Position numbers and translations under genes: made by a program. A stretch of DNA of 64,000 nt from Argyresthia goedartella (lineage: Eukaryota > Arthropoda > Insecta > Lepidoptera > Argyresthiidae): positions 22,151,201 through 22,215,200 of the forward strand of contig OX463835.1 of NCBI GenBank assembly GCA_949825045.1, given 5' to 3'. Positions 46,286 through 55,229 of the stretch are shown piece after piece (position 1 is the first letter of the stretch; each line of letters begins with the position of its first letter). Below the pieces are notes generated by a model that was not told the DNA's origin, did no database searches, and was given only the letters and a program-made list of their open reading frames with translations.

Positions 46286-47014
46286 AATAAACTCTAGAAC
46301 AGTGTCCTAATGAATGGAGTCACCCCAGGGGCCTGGAAGAACGCTGTATTTACTATTCTTCACAAGAAAGGAGATAAAGCCAACCTGCAAAATTATAGAG
46401 AGATGCTCTCACAGGTCTATAAACTGTTTGCCAAAGTCCTGTGCAACAGACTGACGCGCAAGCTCGACGAATACCAACCTGTCGAGCAAGCCGGCTTGCT
46501 CGATAGGTTGGTATTCTCCAGGCTACGCTCGCAGAATTGCATGAAGCATCCCTGAGGGTCGGCCTCAAGATGAACATGTCCAAGACAAAGATTATGACAG
46601 ACACTCCCACAAGCAACGATATCGACATTATTGTGGATAACCTTGGTATTCTCCAGGCTATGCTCGCAGAATTGCATGAAGCATCCCTGAGGGTCGGCCT
46701 CAAGATGAACATGTCCAAGACAAAGATTATGACAGACACTCCCACAAGCAACGATATCGACATTATTGTGGATAACCTTCCCCTAGAAGCGGTTGAGAAA
46801 TATATCTATCTTGGACATTGTTTATGCTAACGACCGGTTATTCCGATACTCACGACTCGTACAGTCACGGTTAAGTCGAGTGTCTCTTTTGGTCGACAGA
46901 GCCAGGTAAAGGAGATCGCTAGACGAGTCCAGCTAGGATGGGCTGCTTTCGCAAACTAAGGGATGTTCTGACCTCTAAAATATGTACTGCCCACTCTCAC
47001 ATACGGTGCCGAAA
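46286..47014 (+). pseudogene. RTE RT fragment (unit 3) running into unique DNA
   Basis: As in the other units up to 46779. It then continues past the array end with EAVEKYIYLGH and, across frame breaks, a segment resembling the RTE thumb/connection (QVKEI, VQLGWAAFAKLRDVL, TYGAE) until the copia LTR starts at 47015. The continuity shows which end of the array is the original locus. Confidence 0.78.
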
Positions 47015-47164
47015 TAGCCTCCTTGCTTTAATCCTGGCCAACTTCGTAGTGTTATGAATTAACTGTTATTGTCACTCTTGTCAATGTCGAATTCTTCATC
47101 CTATGTGCTGAATAAACTCTGGGTTATATTTTTACAAATATGTGGTTTAATTATCAAATATATT
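47015..47164 (+). repeat. copia 5' LTR (5' truncated)
   Basis: Matches 51155-51298 closely but lacks the first bases (TGTTGGAGGTTTCATTG) of the 3' LTR. The missing start suggests a small deletion at the left junction, which also hides the target-site duplication. Confidence 0.88.
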
Positions 47165-47180
47165 AGGTTATGGTTCCGCA
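47165..47180 (+). other. copia primer-binding site (probable)
   Basis: GGTTATGGTTCCGCAG follows the LTR directly. Its first eight bases match the initiator-Met tRNA half-molecule type of PBS of copia (GGTTATGGGC); the rest diverges. Confidence 0.5.
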
Positions 47181-47205
47181 GAAATAGTATAACGTTGTAA
47201 TAAAT

Positions 47206-48057
47206 ATGTCGGAAAGTAATAATCAATATTTTTTCACATGAAAAATTACGTGGACGGGAAAATTACGTCGAATGGAAATTTGTTATGTTTATTATCAGTG
47301 GTTACGGTGCGGATGATAAAACAACTTCCGAGCTGAGAAATCGACGTGATGAAATAGCTAAATCTAAAATTTGCTTGGCCGTCGAAAAGTCATGTTTATC
47401 TCATTTAATGTCGGCGGAGACGGCAAAAGAAGCCTGGAATGCACTGGAACGTGCTTATGATGATAAGGGACTCGGTTCAAGAGTAAGAACTCTCCAGAAC
47501 TTATGCGCTGTCAAATTTGAAAACTTCGCGAACATGGAAGCTTAATGAAGTTTTGTCATTAGCACAGCAATTGGCGAACATGAACAAGCCTGTTGACGAC
47601 GAGTTTCTTGGTGCGCTGATGCTCAAAGGTTTACCGACAGAGTATGAGCCCATGATCATGGCACTCTAGCTCTAGCATTCGGGAGCTGCCATCACATCTG
47701 ATCTAGTCAAATCCAAACTGCTACAGGATCAACGTTGGACTACTCGTGGAGATTCGAGTGAGTGCTTATATTCTACCAGAAAAGGCGCTACTACGAGTGA
47801 CTCCTGGACGAGAAAAGCGCAGCAGCACAAGGGAGAAGCAAAAGCGAAGGATAGTTCTGATCGAAAGAGAGAACCGTGGTGCTGGAAATGCAGCAGAAAG
47901 GACATCTGAAGAAAGACTGTCGGAACGAGAAGAGTTCTTCAGGAAACTTTGTGTTGACAGCATTCAGTACTAGTACGGGCTCGGAATCTTCGTGGTACAT
48001 AGACTCAGGTGCGACAAATTGCATGACTGGCAGGCGCGATTTGCTGACAGACTTTTA
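47206..48057 (+). pseudogene. copia gag and protease, broken
   Basis: An ATG at 47206 starts MSESNNQYF, followed after an early stop and frame change by a gag core (47285-47545; LVEKSC-like helix, EAWNALERAYDDKGLGSRVR). It continues in other frames with SLAQQLANMNKPVDDEFLG and LPTEYEPMIM. A CCHC knuckle (CWKCSRK... GHLKKDC) spans a frame break near 47890. The protease site is WYIDSGATNCMTG (DSG) at about 47995-48033. At least three breaks separate these blocks. Confidence 0.8.
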
Positions 48058-48102
48058 ATCGCGTGGTGGTTTCGTCACCATTGCTAGTGGAGAGAAACTT
48101 CA

Positions 48103-48546
48103 GTGAGAGAAACGTCATCCGACAACATAATGTTACCTATACCTGTAGGTATAGGTAACATTATGTTGTCGGATGACGCGACGTTGACTGACGTGTTGTT
48201 TATACCTAAGCTGTCTGTGAATCTTATATCTGTTTCCCAATTGATTAAGAACGGCTGCACTGTAAATTTTGATACTAAGGGTTGTACAATTTCAAATTTG
48301 AGCGATGTTTTGATTAAGGCAAATGACGTAGGAGGTGCATATAAACTTCAGACCTGCAGTCTAAGGGCGAATCTTACGATTAGCACTGCAACTTGGCATC
48401 AAAGACTTGGTCACTTGAGCGGCCATAATATGAAGCTTTTGAGGCAGGGACTTGCTAATGACATTAGTTTTCAGGAGGACCCTTGTAAAGATGTTGCTTG
48501 TGAGGTTTGTTTGAAAGGAAAGCAAGCCCGGTTTTCCTTTTCCTAG
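48103..48546 (+). pseudogene. copia pol: protease end and GAG-pre-integrase domain
   Basis: 147 codons. After a palindromic disruption (48113-48178) the frame reads TLTDVLFIPKLSVNLISVSQ, the usual protease-to-integrase linker, and then WHQRLGHLSGHNMKLL and CEVCLKGKQARFSF, the HHCC zinc-binding integrase N-domain. A frameshift near 48546 separates it from the integrase core at 48563. Confidence 0.88.
48113..48178. repeat. 66-bp perfect palindrome inside copia pol
   Basis: 32-bp arms (48113-48144 and 48147-48178) are exact reverse complements around a 2-nt GT centre. The right arm encodes the expected protease-linker residues (GNIMLSDDA). The left arm looks like an inverted copy added in front of it. 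Confidence 0.97.
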
Positions 48547-48562
48547 CAATCCTGAGAAGTCT

Positions 48563-50776
48563 GTGGCTGCAAAACGGTTGGATTTAATCCATACCGACTT
48601 GTGTGGTCCGTTGCCGGTGAATTCGCTGGGATGCAAGAGGTACATCCTGACGTTCTTGGATGATCATTCGAGGAAGGTGTTCGTGTACTTCCTGAAGCGT
48701 AAGAGCGAGGTGAGTGAATACACTAAAAACTTTATTAAGCTAGTGGAAACACAAACTGGTGATAAAGTCAAGGTTTTGAGGTCGGATAACGGGACGGAGT
48801 ATGTAAATAGGGACCTTGAAGGCTTTTTGAAGGGTAAGGGAATTGTCCACCAGGTAACTGTGCCGTACAATCCGCAACAGAATGCCTGCGCGGAGCGGCT
48901 GAACAGGACGCTCCTGGAAAAAGTAAGGTGCCTGTTATACACTTCAAACGTAGACCACAAATTTTGGGCAGAAGCTGCCAACACTGCAGCTCATTTAGTG
49001 AATGTGTCACCTTCGAAAAGGCTCTCGGGGAAAACTCCTGAGGAGGCCTGGACCGGTAAAAAGGTAAGCTTGAAACACTTACGAGTGTTTGGCTGCGAAG
49101 CTTATGCTCACATTGATAAAGTGAAGCGGAATAAGCTTGAACCAAAGAGCAAGTGTTGTATATTTCTTGGATATGAGAACAATGGGTATAGGCTCTACGA
49201 TTTGGCGAAAAATGAAGTTTTTCGTAGTCGTGACGTTGTTTTCAATGAAACAATCTTTCCAGGTGTCAAGAGCAAGCGGTCCGTGGAGATATTATTTCCG
49301 ACAAGTGACGACGGTGTCATTGATGACGAGAGTCACGCGGAAGATGAGCCTGAGGTTGAGCTTGAGGCGGAGAATGTGGAGTTACCGTTCCCACACAATG
49401 TAAAGATTCAGGTTGAGGCGGAGAGGCCAGCAGCGCCTGAAGTTTGGTTCGTGGCGAACGAGCAGGTACCGAGCTCATCTACTGATACAGGCGGTAGACC
49501 ACGGGAGCCACATGCAGATGGACCTGCCTTTTATTTACGGCCTAGAATACCGAGGACAATGTCTGCACTCGAGATAGAGTTGAATGAGCCGACAACTGTC
49601 AAGGAGGCTTTGCAATCGAGCGATAGCAAGCTATGGCGGCAAGCTATGCAAGACGAGATTGACTCATTCAATAAGCATGAAGCTTGGGAGCTCGTTGACA
49701 GACCGGCGGATAAGAACATTGTCAAGAATCGGAGGCTGTTTAAAATTAAACGCGACGTGAATGGAAAAATAGCGTGTTACAGAACGCGATTAGTTGCGAA
49801 GGGGTTTACCCAAAAGTTCGGAATTGACTACTTGGATACGTACTCTCCAGTTGTTCGGCATAGTTCGTTGAGAATGTTGCTGTCTCTTGCGGTGGAGCTA
49901 GATCTGAAGATTGATCACCTTGACGTCAAAACTGCCTTCTTGAATGGTAACTTGAGCGAGGAGATTTATATGTCACAGCCGAAAGGATTCATAAGACAAG
50001 GCGATGAGCATAAAGTCTACAGACTCAAGAAAGCCGTGTACGGTTTAAAGCAGGCGTCTCGTGCCTGGTACGATAAGGTAAAGCAAGTTTTACTCAAAGA
50101 GAAGTTCACGCAGAGTAAGCATGAGAGCTGCATCTTCAGTCGTCGAGTGGGTATGCGAACCATTATTATCGCACTATATGTAGATGATTTTTTTGTTTTC
50201 TACGATTGTGACGAGCTTGCTAAAAAGCTGAAAACGTCATTGAAGTCTCACTTTACTATTAAGGAGTTAGGTGAGGTTAAACATATGCTAGGCATTAAAG
50301 TAGATCGTACTAGTAGTGAGTTGAAGCTGAGTCAGAAAAACTATATTGAAAAGTTGCTTGAACGTTTCGGTATGAGCGACTGTAAAGGCGCAAAGACGCC
50401 CTTGGACGTAGGTCTGAAGTTTTCCGATAGCACTAACCACGATAGTAGATTACCATATCAGGAATTGATAGGATCTTTAATGTACTTGTCTGTGACATCT
50501 AGACCTGACATTTCATTTGCTGTAAGTTTTCTTAGTCAGTATAATACCCGCTACACAGCGGAACAATTTGCAGCGGCCAAACGTGTGTTGCGTTATTTGA
50601 AAAGCACAATGAATTTGGGTCTAGTGTACAGGAAAAATGTTGAGCATGATAAGTTTCGTGTTTATGGTTTTACCGATGCTGATTGGGCTAACGGAGCCGA
50701 TCGTAAATCATACACGGGATATATCTTTAAACTAGGTAGGAATGTAATTTCCTGGGGCTGTTACAAACAATCTTGA
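48563..50776 (+). CDS. copia pol: integrase core and reverse transcriptase
   Basis: 737 codons, open. Integrase: Asp in LIHTDLCGP near residue 12, Asp in LRSDNGTEYVN, Glu in ACAERLNRTLLEK. An acidic spacer follows, then RT: EAWELVDRPADKNIVKNR, KGFTQKFGIDYLDTYSPV, LDVKTAFLNGNL, YGLKQASRAWY and the active site YVDD at about residues 538-541. RNase H starts with GFTDADWANGADRKSYTGY. A TGA at 50774 (after KQS) interrupts where homologues have a Cys codon (normally QS/C..IALSSTKAEY); the frame continues correctly beyond it. All catalytic residues are present. Confidence 0.93.
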   Translation: MAAKRLDLIHTDLCGPLPVNSLGCKRYILTFLDDHSRKVFVYFLKRKSEVSEYTKNFIKLVETQTGDKVKVLRSDNGTEYVNRDLEGFLKGKGIVHQVTVPYNPQQNACAERLNRTLLEKVRCLLYTSNVDHKFWAEAANTAAHLVNVSPSKRLSGKTPEEAWTGKKVSLKHLRVFGCEAYAHIDKVKRNKLEPKSKCCIFLGYENNGYRLYDLAKNEVFRSRDVVFNETIFPGVKSKRSVEILFPTSDDGVIDDESHAEDEPEVELEAENVELPFPHNVKIQVEAERPAAPEVWFVANEQVPSSSTDTGGRPREPHADGPAFYLRPRIPRTMSALEIELNEPTTVKEALQSSDSKLWRQAMQDEIDSFNKHEAWELVDRPADKNIVKNRRLFKIKRDVNGKIACYRTRLVAKGFTQKFGIDYLDTYSPVVRHSSLRMLLSLAVELDLKIDHLDVKTAFLNGNLSEEIYMSQPKGFIRQGDEHKVYRLKKAVYGLKQASRAWYDKVKQVLLKEKFTQSKHESCIFSRRVGMRTIIIALYVDDFFVFYDCDELAKKLKTSLKSHFTIKELGEVKHMLGIKVDRTSSELKLSQKNYIEKLLERFGMSDCKGAKTPLDVGLKFSDSTNHDSRLPYQELIGSLMYLSVTSRPDISFAVSFLSQYNTRYTAEQFAAAKRVLRYLKSTMNLGLVYRKNVEHDKFRVYGFTDADWANGADRKSYTGYIFKLGRNVISWGCYKQS

Positions 50777-51124
50777 ATCGCACTTTCGTCTACCAAGGCG
50801 GAGTACATAGCTTTGTCTGAAGCGGCCAAAGAGGCGGTATACGTCCGTGCGGTTCTTACTGAATTTACAGGTCAGAGCAACACTGTAACCCTGTATAGTG
50901 ATAATCAGTCTGCGGCGAAGCTTGCCACTAATCCTGTTTTTCATAAACGGTCTAAGCACGTAGACATTAGATATCACTATATTCGTGAGGCTGTTGACAA
51001 TGAAGTCATTAAGTTGTCATATATGCCTACAGAGCAGATGACTGCTGATGTGCTCACGAAGGCACTGTCTACTTGTAAGCACCAGCCGTTTGTTCAAGAT
51101 ATGTTGGAAGTCGTCCAAGATTAA
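50777..51124 (+). pseudogene. copia RNase H C-terminus, after a stop codon
   Basis: The same frame resumes with IALSSTKAEYIALSEAAKEA, then YSDNQSAAKLATNPVFHKRS and HVDIRYHYIREAV and the usual QMTADVLTKAL end. Only the single TGA at 50774 separates it from the 737-codon frame, so it is a one-step inactivation. Confidence 0.9.
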
Positions 51125-51131
51125 GAGGGCG

Positions 51132-51299
51132 TGTTGGAGGTTTCATTGTAGCCTTCTTGCTTTAATCCTGGCCAACTTCGTAGTGTTATGACTTAACTGT
51201 TATTGTCACTCTTGTCAATGTCGTATTCTTCATCCTATGTGCTGAATAAACTCTGGGTTATATTTTTACAAATATGTGGTTTAATTATCAAATATATTA
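51132..51299 (+). repeat. copia 3' LTR, complete
   Basis: Begins TGTTGGAGGTTTCATTG after a purine-rich tract (AAGATTAAGAGGGCG) and ends TTATCAAATATATTA. It contains CTGAATAAACTC with an AATAAA signal. Confidence 0.9.
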
Positions 51300-51347
51300 A
51301 GGCCTATACCCAACAGTGAGTCCCCTGAGAGGCTGATGATGATGATG
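51300..51347 (+). mobile_element. RTE 3' end with GAT repeat
   Basis: AGGCCTATACCCAACAGTGA, then CCCCTGAGAGGCTGATGATG. This CAGTGGG/GAGGCTGATGATGATG ending is the familiar 3' terminus of lepidopteran RTE LINEs. It fits the RTE sequence on the other side of the copia element, though about the last third of the RTE ORF is missing between the two. Confidence 0.7.
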
Positions 51348-51860
51348 AAAAATAAATGTGACACACATATTCATTTGGTCGCACGAGCCACTAGAGTCAA
51401 AAAATATAATCTCATTTGTTACTCCCGCCAAAAATGCTCTTGTCATAGTGGGAGTAACTACCACAACAAATTTCTGATATTCTATAACGTGCAACTGCCC
51501 TTCACTTATTCCAACCCGTTTATTCATCAGTATTTTAAAGGTACCATCGGCTTCTCGATTACCTTATTTATTCAGTCTCTATTTCTTATTCAGGTAATTA
51601 ACCTTTTGTTCAGTGGAATGAACTTTCGCATTGGCCAAAGACGTCACCAAACAAGCCGCATCTGAACCGCCATGGACTACTCATGTTACGTTTTTGCAGC
51701 AGCAGGTGACATAAGAGAAAATAAGAGACAAATATATTTTTTGTGTCTTACCTACAACGTAACAGACTATAAGCCTGCGCAACTTGCAGAGAATGCGTAT
51801 GATTGTCTATATCAATATGTACATTTATTTCTTTTTCGTGTGAACAGGAACTTAATGTTT
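51348..51860. other. no gene seen
   Basis: Frames here (51336-51665, 51672-51869) show no family signature. There is a short 9-bp inverted pair, GTTACTCCC and GGGAGTAAC, near 51419-51458. Otherwise featureless. Confidence 0.5.
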
Positions 51861-51925
51861 ATGTCGTAGCCATATCGTAGAATTGGCCATATCATGATGT
51901 GGTTAGCCATATCACGAAAAGGCTT
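51861..51925 (+). repeat. left TIR of the long-TIR element
   Basis: ATGTCGTAGCCATATCGTAG, then AATTGGCCATATCATGATGT and GGTTAGCCATATCACGAAA. It matches the right TIR with very few mismatches. Confidence 0.88.
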
Positions 51926-51970
51926 AGCCAGATCAATCAGCGACCGACGTTTGACGATTTGAATAGCGAA

Positions 51971-53850
51971 ATTTTTTTTTTTTTTTTTTAAGCTGTTTAT
52001 TTCAAAAAAAAAATTATATACATTACATGGCATGAACTTAACTTCTAATCTTAATATTTAAAGATTTTTTGAGTTAAGGAGCTGCTTATTCATAAATTTA
52101 CATATACATTATATTTTTACATTTATTGAGGTAGGTTTAAACAAGTACCGCTTAATAATATTTTTTGTTTGCTGACAAGTTTTGTTTTCTATTCTACTAA
52201 CTAATTCTATTGAAAATCTATTCAATACTCTAGGCAGAATTGACTGCCAGACTCTCTGGCCATATTCGTTTTTACTTGTTGGTATCTCGAAGTTTGAAAG
52301 ATAAGGTAGGTTACGTAGATTTACGGGTCTTTTCTTTTTTTTTAAAAGGGGTATATTTTCATTATACTGAATAACAATTGCCAAATCCAACTTATCAAAT
52401 TCGTTCATCACTTTACAATAATTGAATAGATTTTCATAGTTATTTTTATATTTATATTTAATCTTTGCGGGAACAATCGCTTTCAGTAATCTTAATTGTA
52501 GGTTGTAAATATGATTTAGAGATGTTTTGAATGTTCTTCCATAGCTGGCTAAGCCATAGCTTATTACAGAATCAGCCAAGGACATGTAAAGAAGTCTTAG
52601 CGTATTATAGGGAACTTTATGCCTAAGTACACACAGTTTTGACAAAATGGATCTTAGCTTATTACATACATGCTCAATATGTGGACCCCAGTTGAATCTA
52701 TGGTCTATTTTTAGTCCAAGGTAAGTATGTTCTTGTACAAGATCAAGATGAACGCAGTTACAGGAAGCGCTCTGTAGGTGCATACAGTTGTGTTCGTGGG
52801 CCACGATCGCCGGTATAAAGTTTTTTTTTTTATAAGGCGAATGAATATGCATGAGTTTTGTTTTAGAGTAATTTATCGATAAACCTAGATCGTGAGCCCA
52901 CTTACATAATAGATCAAAATCCTCCTGCATCATACTTTGGGCCATCTCAAGGTCCTGATGAGCGGTAGTTATACAAGTATCATCTGCAAACTGATATACT
53001 GAGCCATGCCGAAATATTTTGCACATATCATTGACGTATAATAAGTACTCGGTTGGTCCCAGGATCGATCCTTGTGCCGTACCACATAAGGTGGGAATCA
53101 GATCACTGAGTTCACCAGCTATGCTTACCGCGTTATACCTATTAGTATGATAGATTTCATGAGTTCTAGCACAGGTCCCTGTATACCGTTCTGCTGCATT
53201 TTCTGGTAAAGTGTCTTATAATTTAAAGTGTCAAAAGCTTTACTGAAGTCTATCATAACGGTAAGTACATGGTATCTTTTATCTAAATAGCTATTTATTT
53301 CGTCTGTAAATAATGACAAAAGCTGAGATGTGCTTTTTCGTTTTTGAAATCCAAGTTGTTTTACATGTATTAAGCCATTACTTGATAGGAAGTTATTTAC
53401 GGAATTTCCGATATATTTTTCTATAATTTTATCTAAGCATGATAGGATTGTTATAGGTCTGTAGTTGTTTGTATCTGTATGACTACCTTTTTTATGTATC
53501 GGTCTTACAAGTCCTATTTTAAGTTGGTCGGGATATGTGGATTGCGAGATACATAGATTAATTAGATGCATGAGGACCGGTGTAATTTTTTCAGAAATAT
53601 ATTTTACGTCTTTTGCCCTTATCGTATCATACCCTGGGCTTTTTTTATCGTTTATTTTTCTAATTATTCTGTGTAAGACTTCTTCGTTAATTTTTCCCAG
53701 ACGTAATGATAAGCTAGGGGTATGTATGTACTCCTTCTCATCAAGCAATGGCCTATCACAAGTGTTCAATACATTTTTAACATTGTTATCGAAATCGTGT
53801 GCAAACTTATCTGATAATTGCTTTGGTGCAAATGCATGCATGACTATTTC
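51971..53850 (-). mobile_element. 5'-truncated LINE with poly(A) tail, ORF2 RT
   Basis: The minus-strand element ends in an 18-nt poly(A) (plus-strand T run at 51971-51989). The RT frame reads, from 53835: FAPKQLSDKFAHDF, KKSPGYDTIRAKDVKYI, IGLVRPIHKKGSH, NNYRPITILSCLDKIIEKYI, LGFQKRKSTSQLL, VMIDFSKAFDTLNY. After a single frameshift near 53130 it continues GTAQGSILGPTEYLLYVNDM and QFADDTCITTAHQ (FADD active site), then a C-terminal thumb and a basic tail to 52109. The endonuclease is absent. One frameshift and otherwise open RT suggest a fairly young, 5'-truncated insertion into the long-TIR element. Confidence 0.88.
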
Positions 53851-53942
53851 ATGATGTGGCCAAAAGTCAGCGGTCATATCGTAAAATACTTCTATTATCC
53901 ACCGTTAGAGGCGCTGATGATAGTTGGTTGTGTATTTCTACC

Positions 53943-54303
53943 ATGGAGGCGACAGAAAATATTTCTAGTGACGGAATTATTCCCGTAAATAATGTGCAAA
54001 ATGAGGAAAGTAGGGCAGCAAAACGTTTGTACGACCATAAGCTACGTGAGTTTTATCAAAGCCACTCGAAAAACGAACAAAACGTGAAAAAATCCTGGAC
54101 CGCCGAAGGGATTTTGCAGGTTAGTATTTTGATATTCAAATAGCATGATTTATCACTTTCCTTTTGAATTCAAAGCCATTACATAGGATTAACTTGTTTG
54201 ATGATAAAATAACTCATATTTAATGAATACCGGTAACGTATTAGCGTATTTTTGTTTTTAGGTCACCCAACAAGTTTACAGAAAAACTAGAAAGACGGAA
54301 TAG
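53943..54303 (+). CDS. two-exon mini-gene of unknown function, inside the long-TIR element
   Basis: Exon 1 53943-54119 (59 codons) and exon 2 54262-54303 (13 codons plus TAG), with GT-AG borders (GCAG/GTTAGT; TTGTTTTTAG/GTC) and phase 0, predict a 72-residue protein. Sequence: acidic start (MEATENISSDG), then a Lys/Arg/Asn-rich helical part (AAKRLYDHKLREFYQSHSKN) with WTAEGILQ, ending basic (VTQQVYRKTRKTE). No domain is recognised. It could be a truncated first part of the element's transposase, a captured host exon pair, or chance. The splice sites are good but expression is unproven. Confidence 0.45.
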
Positions 54304-55007
54304 TTCTTGAGAAATGTACCTACTAATTATATTGAATTTTAAAATTATGTTTTTGAATGTCATGAATACCATTGAATATTATGTAATTGATTTATTAATG
54401 ATGTAATTGAATATTTAAAATAATGCTATTGCTAACTTAAATACGATAATTAATGAGTAGATCACACCACACACAAACCCCAGTGGTTTAAGTGGTGTTC
54501 CCATAATGAGTAACTATGTAAAATTTTGTGTAAATAAATAAATAAATAATAAATAATAATAAAAGTAAAGGAGGGTAGGGTGGCCAAGCAGTAATATTTC
54601 TTTCTTTTTTATAATGTTTATGTGAATTTGTTAATTGATAAGATTTGTTTACGATAATCTTAAACTTACTTTTGTGCCATTTTTGAAAGATCTCATTTTG
54701 TTGTAATCATTGTACTACATTGTATTTTACGAGTGATAAAATATAAACTCTTGCTTCTTTAATTGGTATTTTATTCAACCTATAAGGTTCAAATGCACCA
54801 AAACACTAAATACGTTAGGCATCTTCAAACTATCTTTCAGCTCAATGCAGTAAATATGCCAAACATAAATCAGGCTGGTGCATGGAAAACTCATGGGTAC
54901 CCTACATTATGATATGGCCAAACGTAGATTGCCATATCGTCAAACTTTGATGCTCAGATGATACGGCCAGTTTGAATTGGCCTTTTCATGAAAAGGACAC
55001 ATTTCAT
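54304..55007. other. no gene; AT-rich interior of the long-TIR element
   Basis: Contains a run of AATA/TAAA repeats (54533-54563) and AATAAA-like signals. Sub-terminal motifs such as GCCATATCGTCAAAC (about 54941) mirror the left end. No coding signature. Confidence 0.55.
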
Positions 55008-55162
55008 GGGCGTACCCAGGTAGGGGCAGGGGGGGGGGGGCTGCCCCTACCTGCTAGAAGATAAAATAAACGTCAACGTTTTTTGTTTCAATATACCTGA
55101 CCGACCATCTTCTCTAAACAGGTATGAGCTGCCCCCCTCTAGCTGAAATCCTGGGTACGCCC
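55008..55162. mobile_element. MITE with GGGCGTACCCAGG TIRs
   Basis: GGGCGTACCCAGG at 55008-55020 and its reverse complement at 55150-55162 bound 155 bp. A poly-G run and a GCAGGTAGGGG-type hairpin (AGGTAGGGGCAG against CTGCCCCTACCT) lie near the left end. GACACATTTC occurs on both sides (54996-55005 and 55165-55174), consistent with a target duplication of about 9-10 bp, as in Mutator-like elements, if the TIR includes two more bases each side. It is inserted beside the right TIR of the larger element. Confidence 0.75.
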
Positions 55163-55229
55163 TTGACACATTTCGTGATATGGCTAACCACATCATGATA
55201 TGGCCAATTCTGCGATATGGCTACGACAT
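55163..55229 (-). repeat. right TIR of the long-TIR element
   Basis: Reverse complement of the left TIR. One substitution is visible (GCGATATGGC here against the TACGATATGGC expected from the left). A MITE sits immediately inside it. Confidence 0.88.

Larger units (their letters stand above)
28206..46786. repeat. tandem triplication of a 6.2-kb segment
   Basis: Three head-to-tail units: 28206-34400 (6195 bp), 34401-40591 (6191 bp) and 40592-46786 (6195 bp). I noticed only about ten differences: a 4-bp deletion in unit 2 near 35325 and single-base changes. Left flank, unit junctions and right flank share only GAA: ...TTTCGAAACAAT, ...CCTAGAAACAAT and ...CCTAGAAGCGGT. The right end continues RTE coding sequence without a break, so a segment of an existing locus was duplicated rather than an element transposed. 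It may be a real segmental duplication or an assembly error. Confidence 0.95.
40592..46786. repeat. tandem unit 3
   Basis: 6195 bp. Unique changes near 43611 (Gln to Pro in the envelope frame) and 45879. It shares three variants with unit 2. At its right end the RTE coding sequence passes straight into unique DNA at 46787. Confidence 0.93.
47015..51299 (+). mobile_element. Ty1/copia retrotransposon, nearly complete
   Basis: 5' LTR (truncated by about 20 bp), PBS, gag, protease, integrase, RT and RNase H, a purine-rich tract, 3' LTR. The LTRs align over about 150 bp with only a few substitutions (CCTCC/CCTTC, GAATTAAC/GACTTAAC, TCGAAT/TCGTAT), so the insertion is fairly recent. It sits in RTE-derived DNA: RT sequence ends at its left and an RTE-like 3' end with a GAT repeat starts at its right. 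Confidence 0.93.
51861..55229. mobile_element. DNA transposon with long TIRs, superfamily unknown, hosting other insertions
   Basis: The first about 60 bp (starting ATGTCGTAGCCATATCG) are matched by the reverse complement ending at 55229 (CGATATGGCTACGACAT), and weaker symmetry extends past 100 bp, with a GTTTGACGAT block on both sides. ATATGGC and CATATC motifs recur inside. Between the TIRs lie a LINE insertion (51971-53850), a two-exon mini-gene (53943-54303) and a MITE (55008-55162). Without these the element would be about 1.3 kb. No transposase domain is recognisable, so it is either non-autonomous or from a family I do not know. Confidence 0.8.

Noticed and set aside
28206..46786. Three independent BEL insertions
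   Set aside because: All three share identical breaks, flanking LINE, MULE and RTE pieces and unit length, so it is a duplication of one locus rather than repeated insertion.
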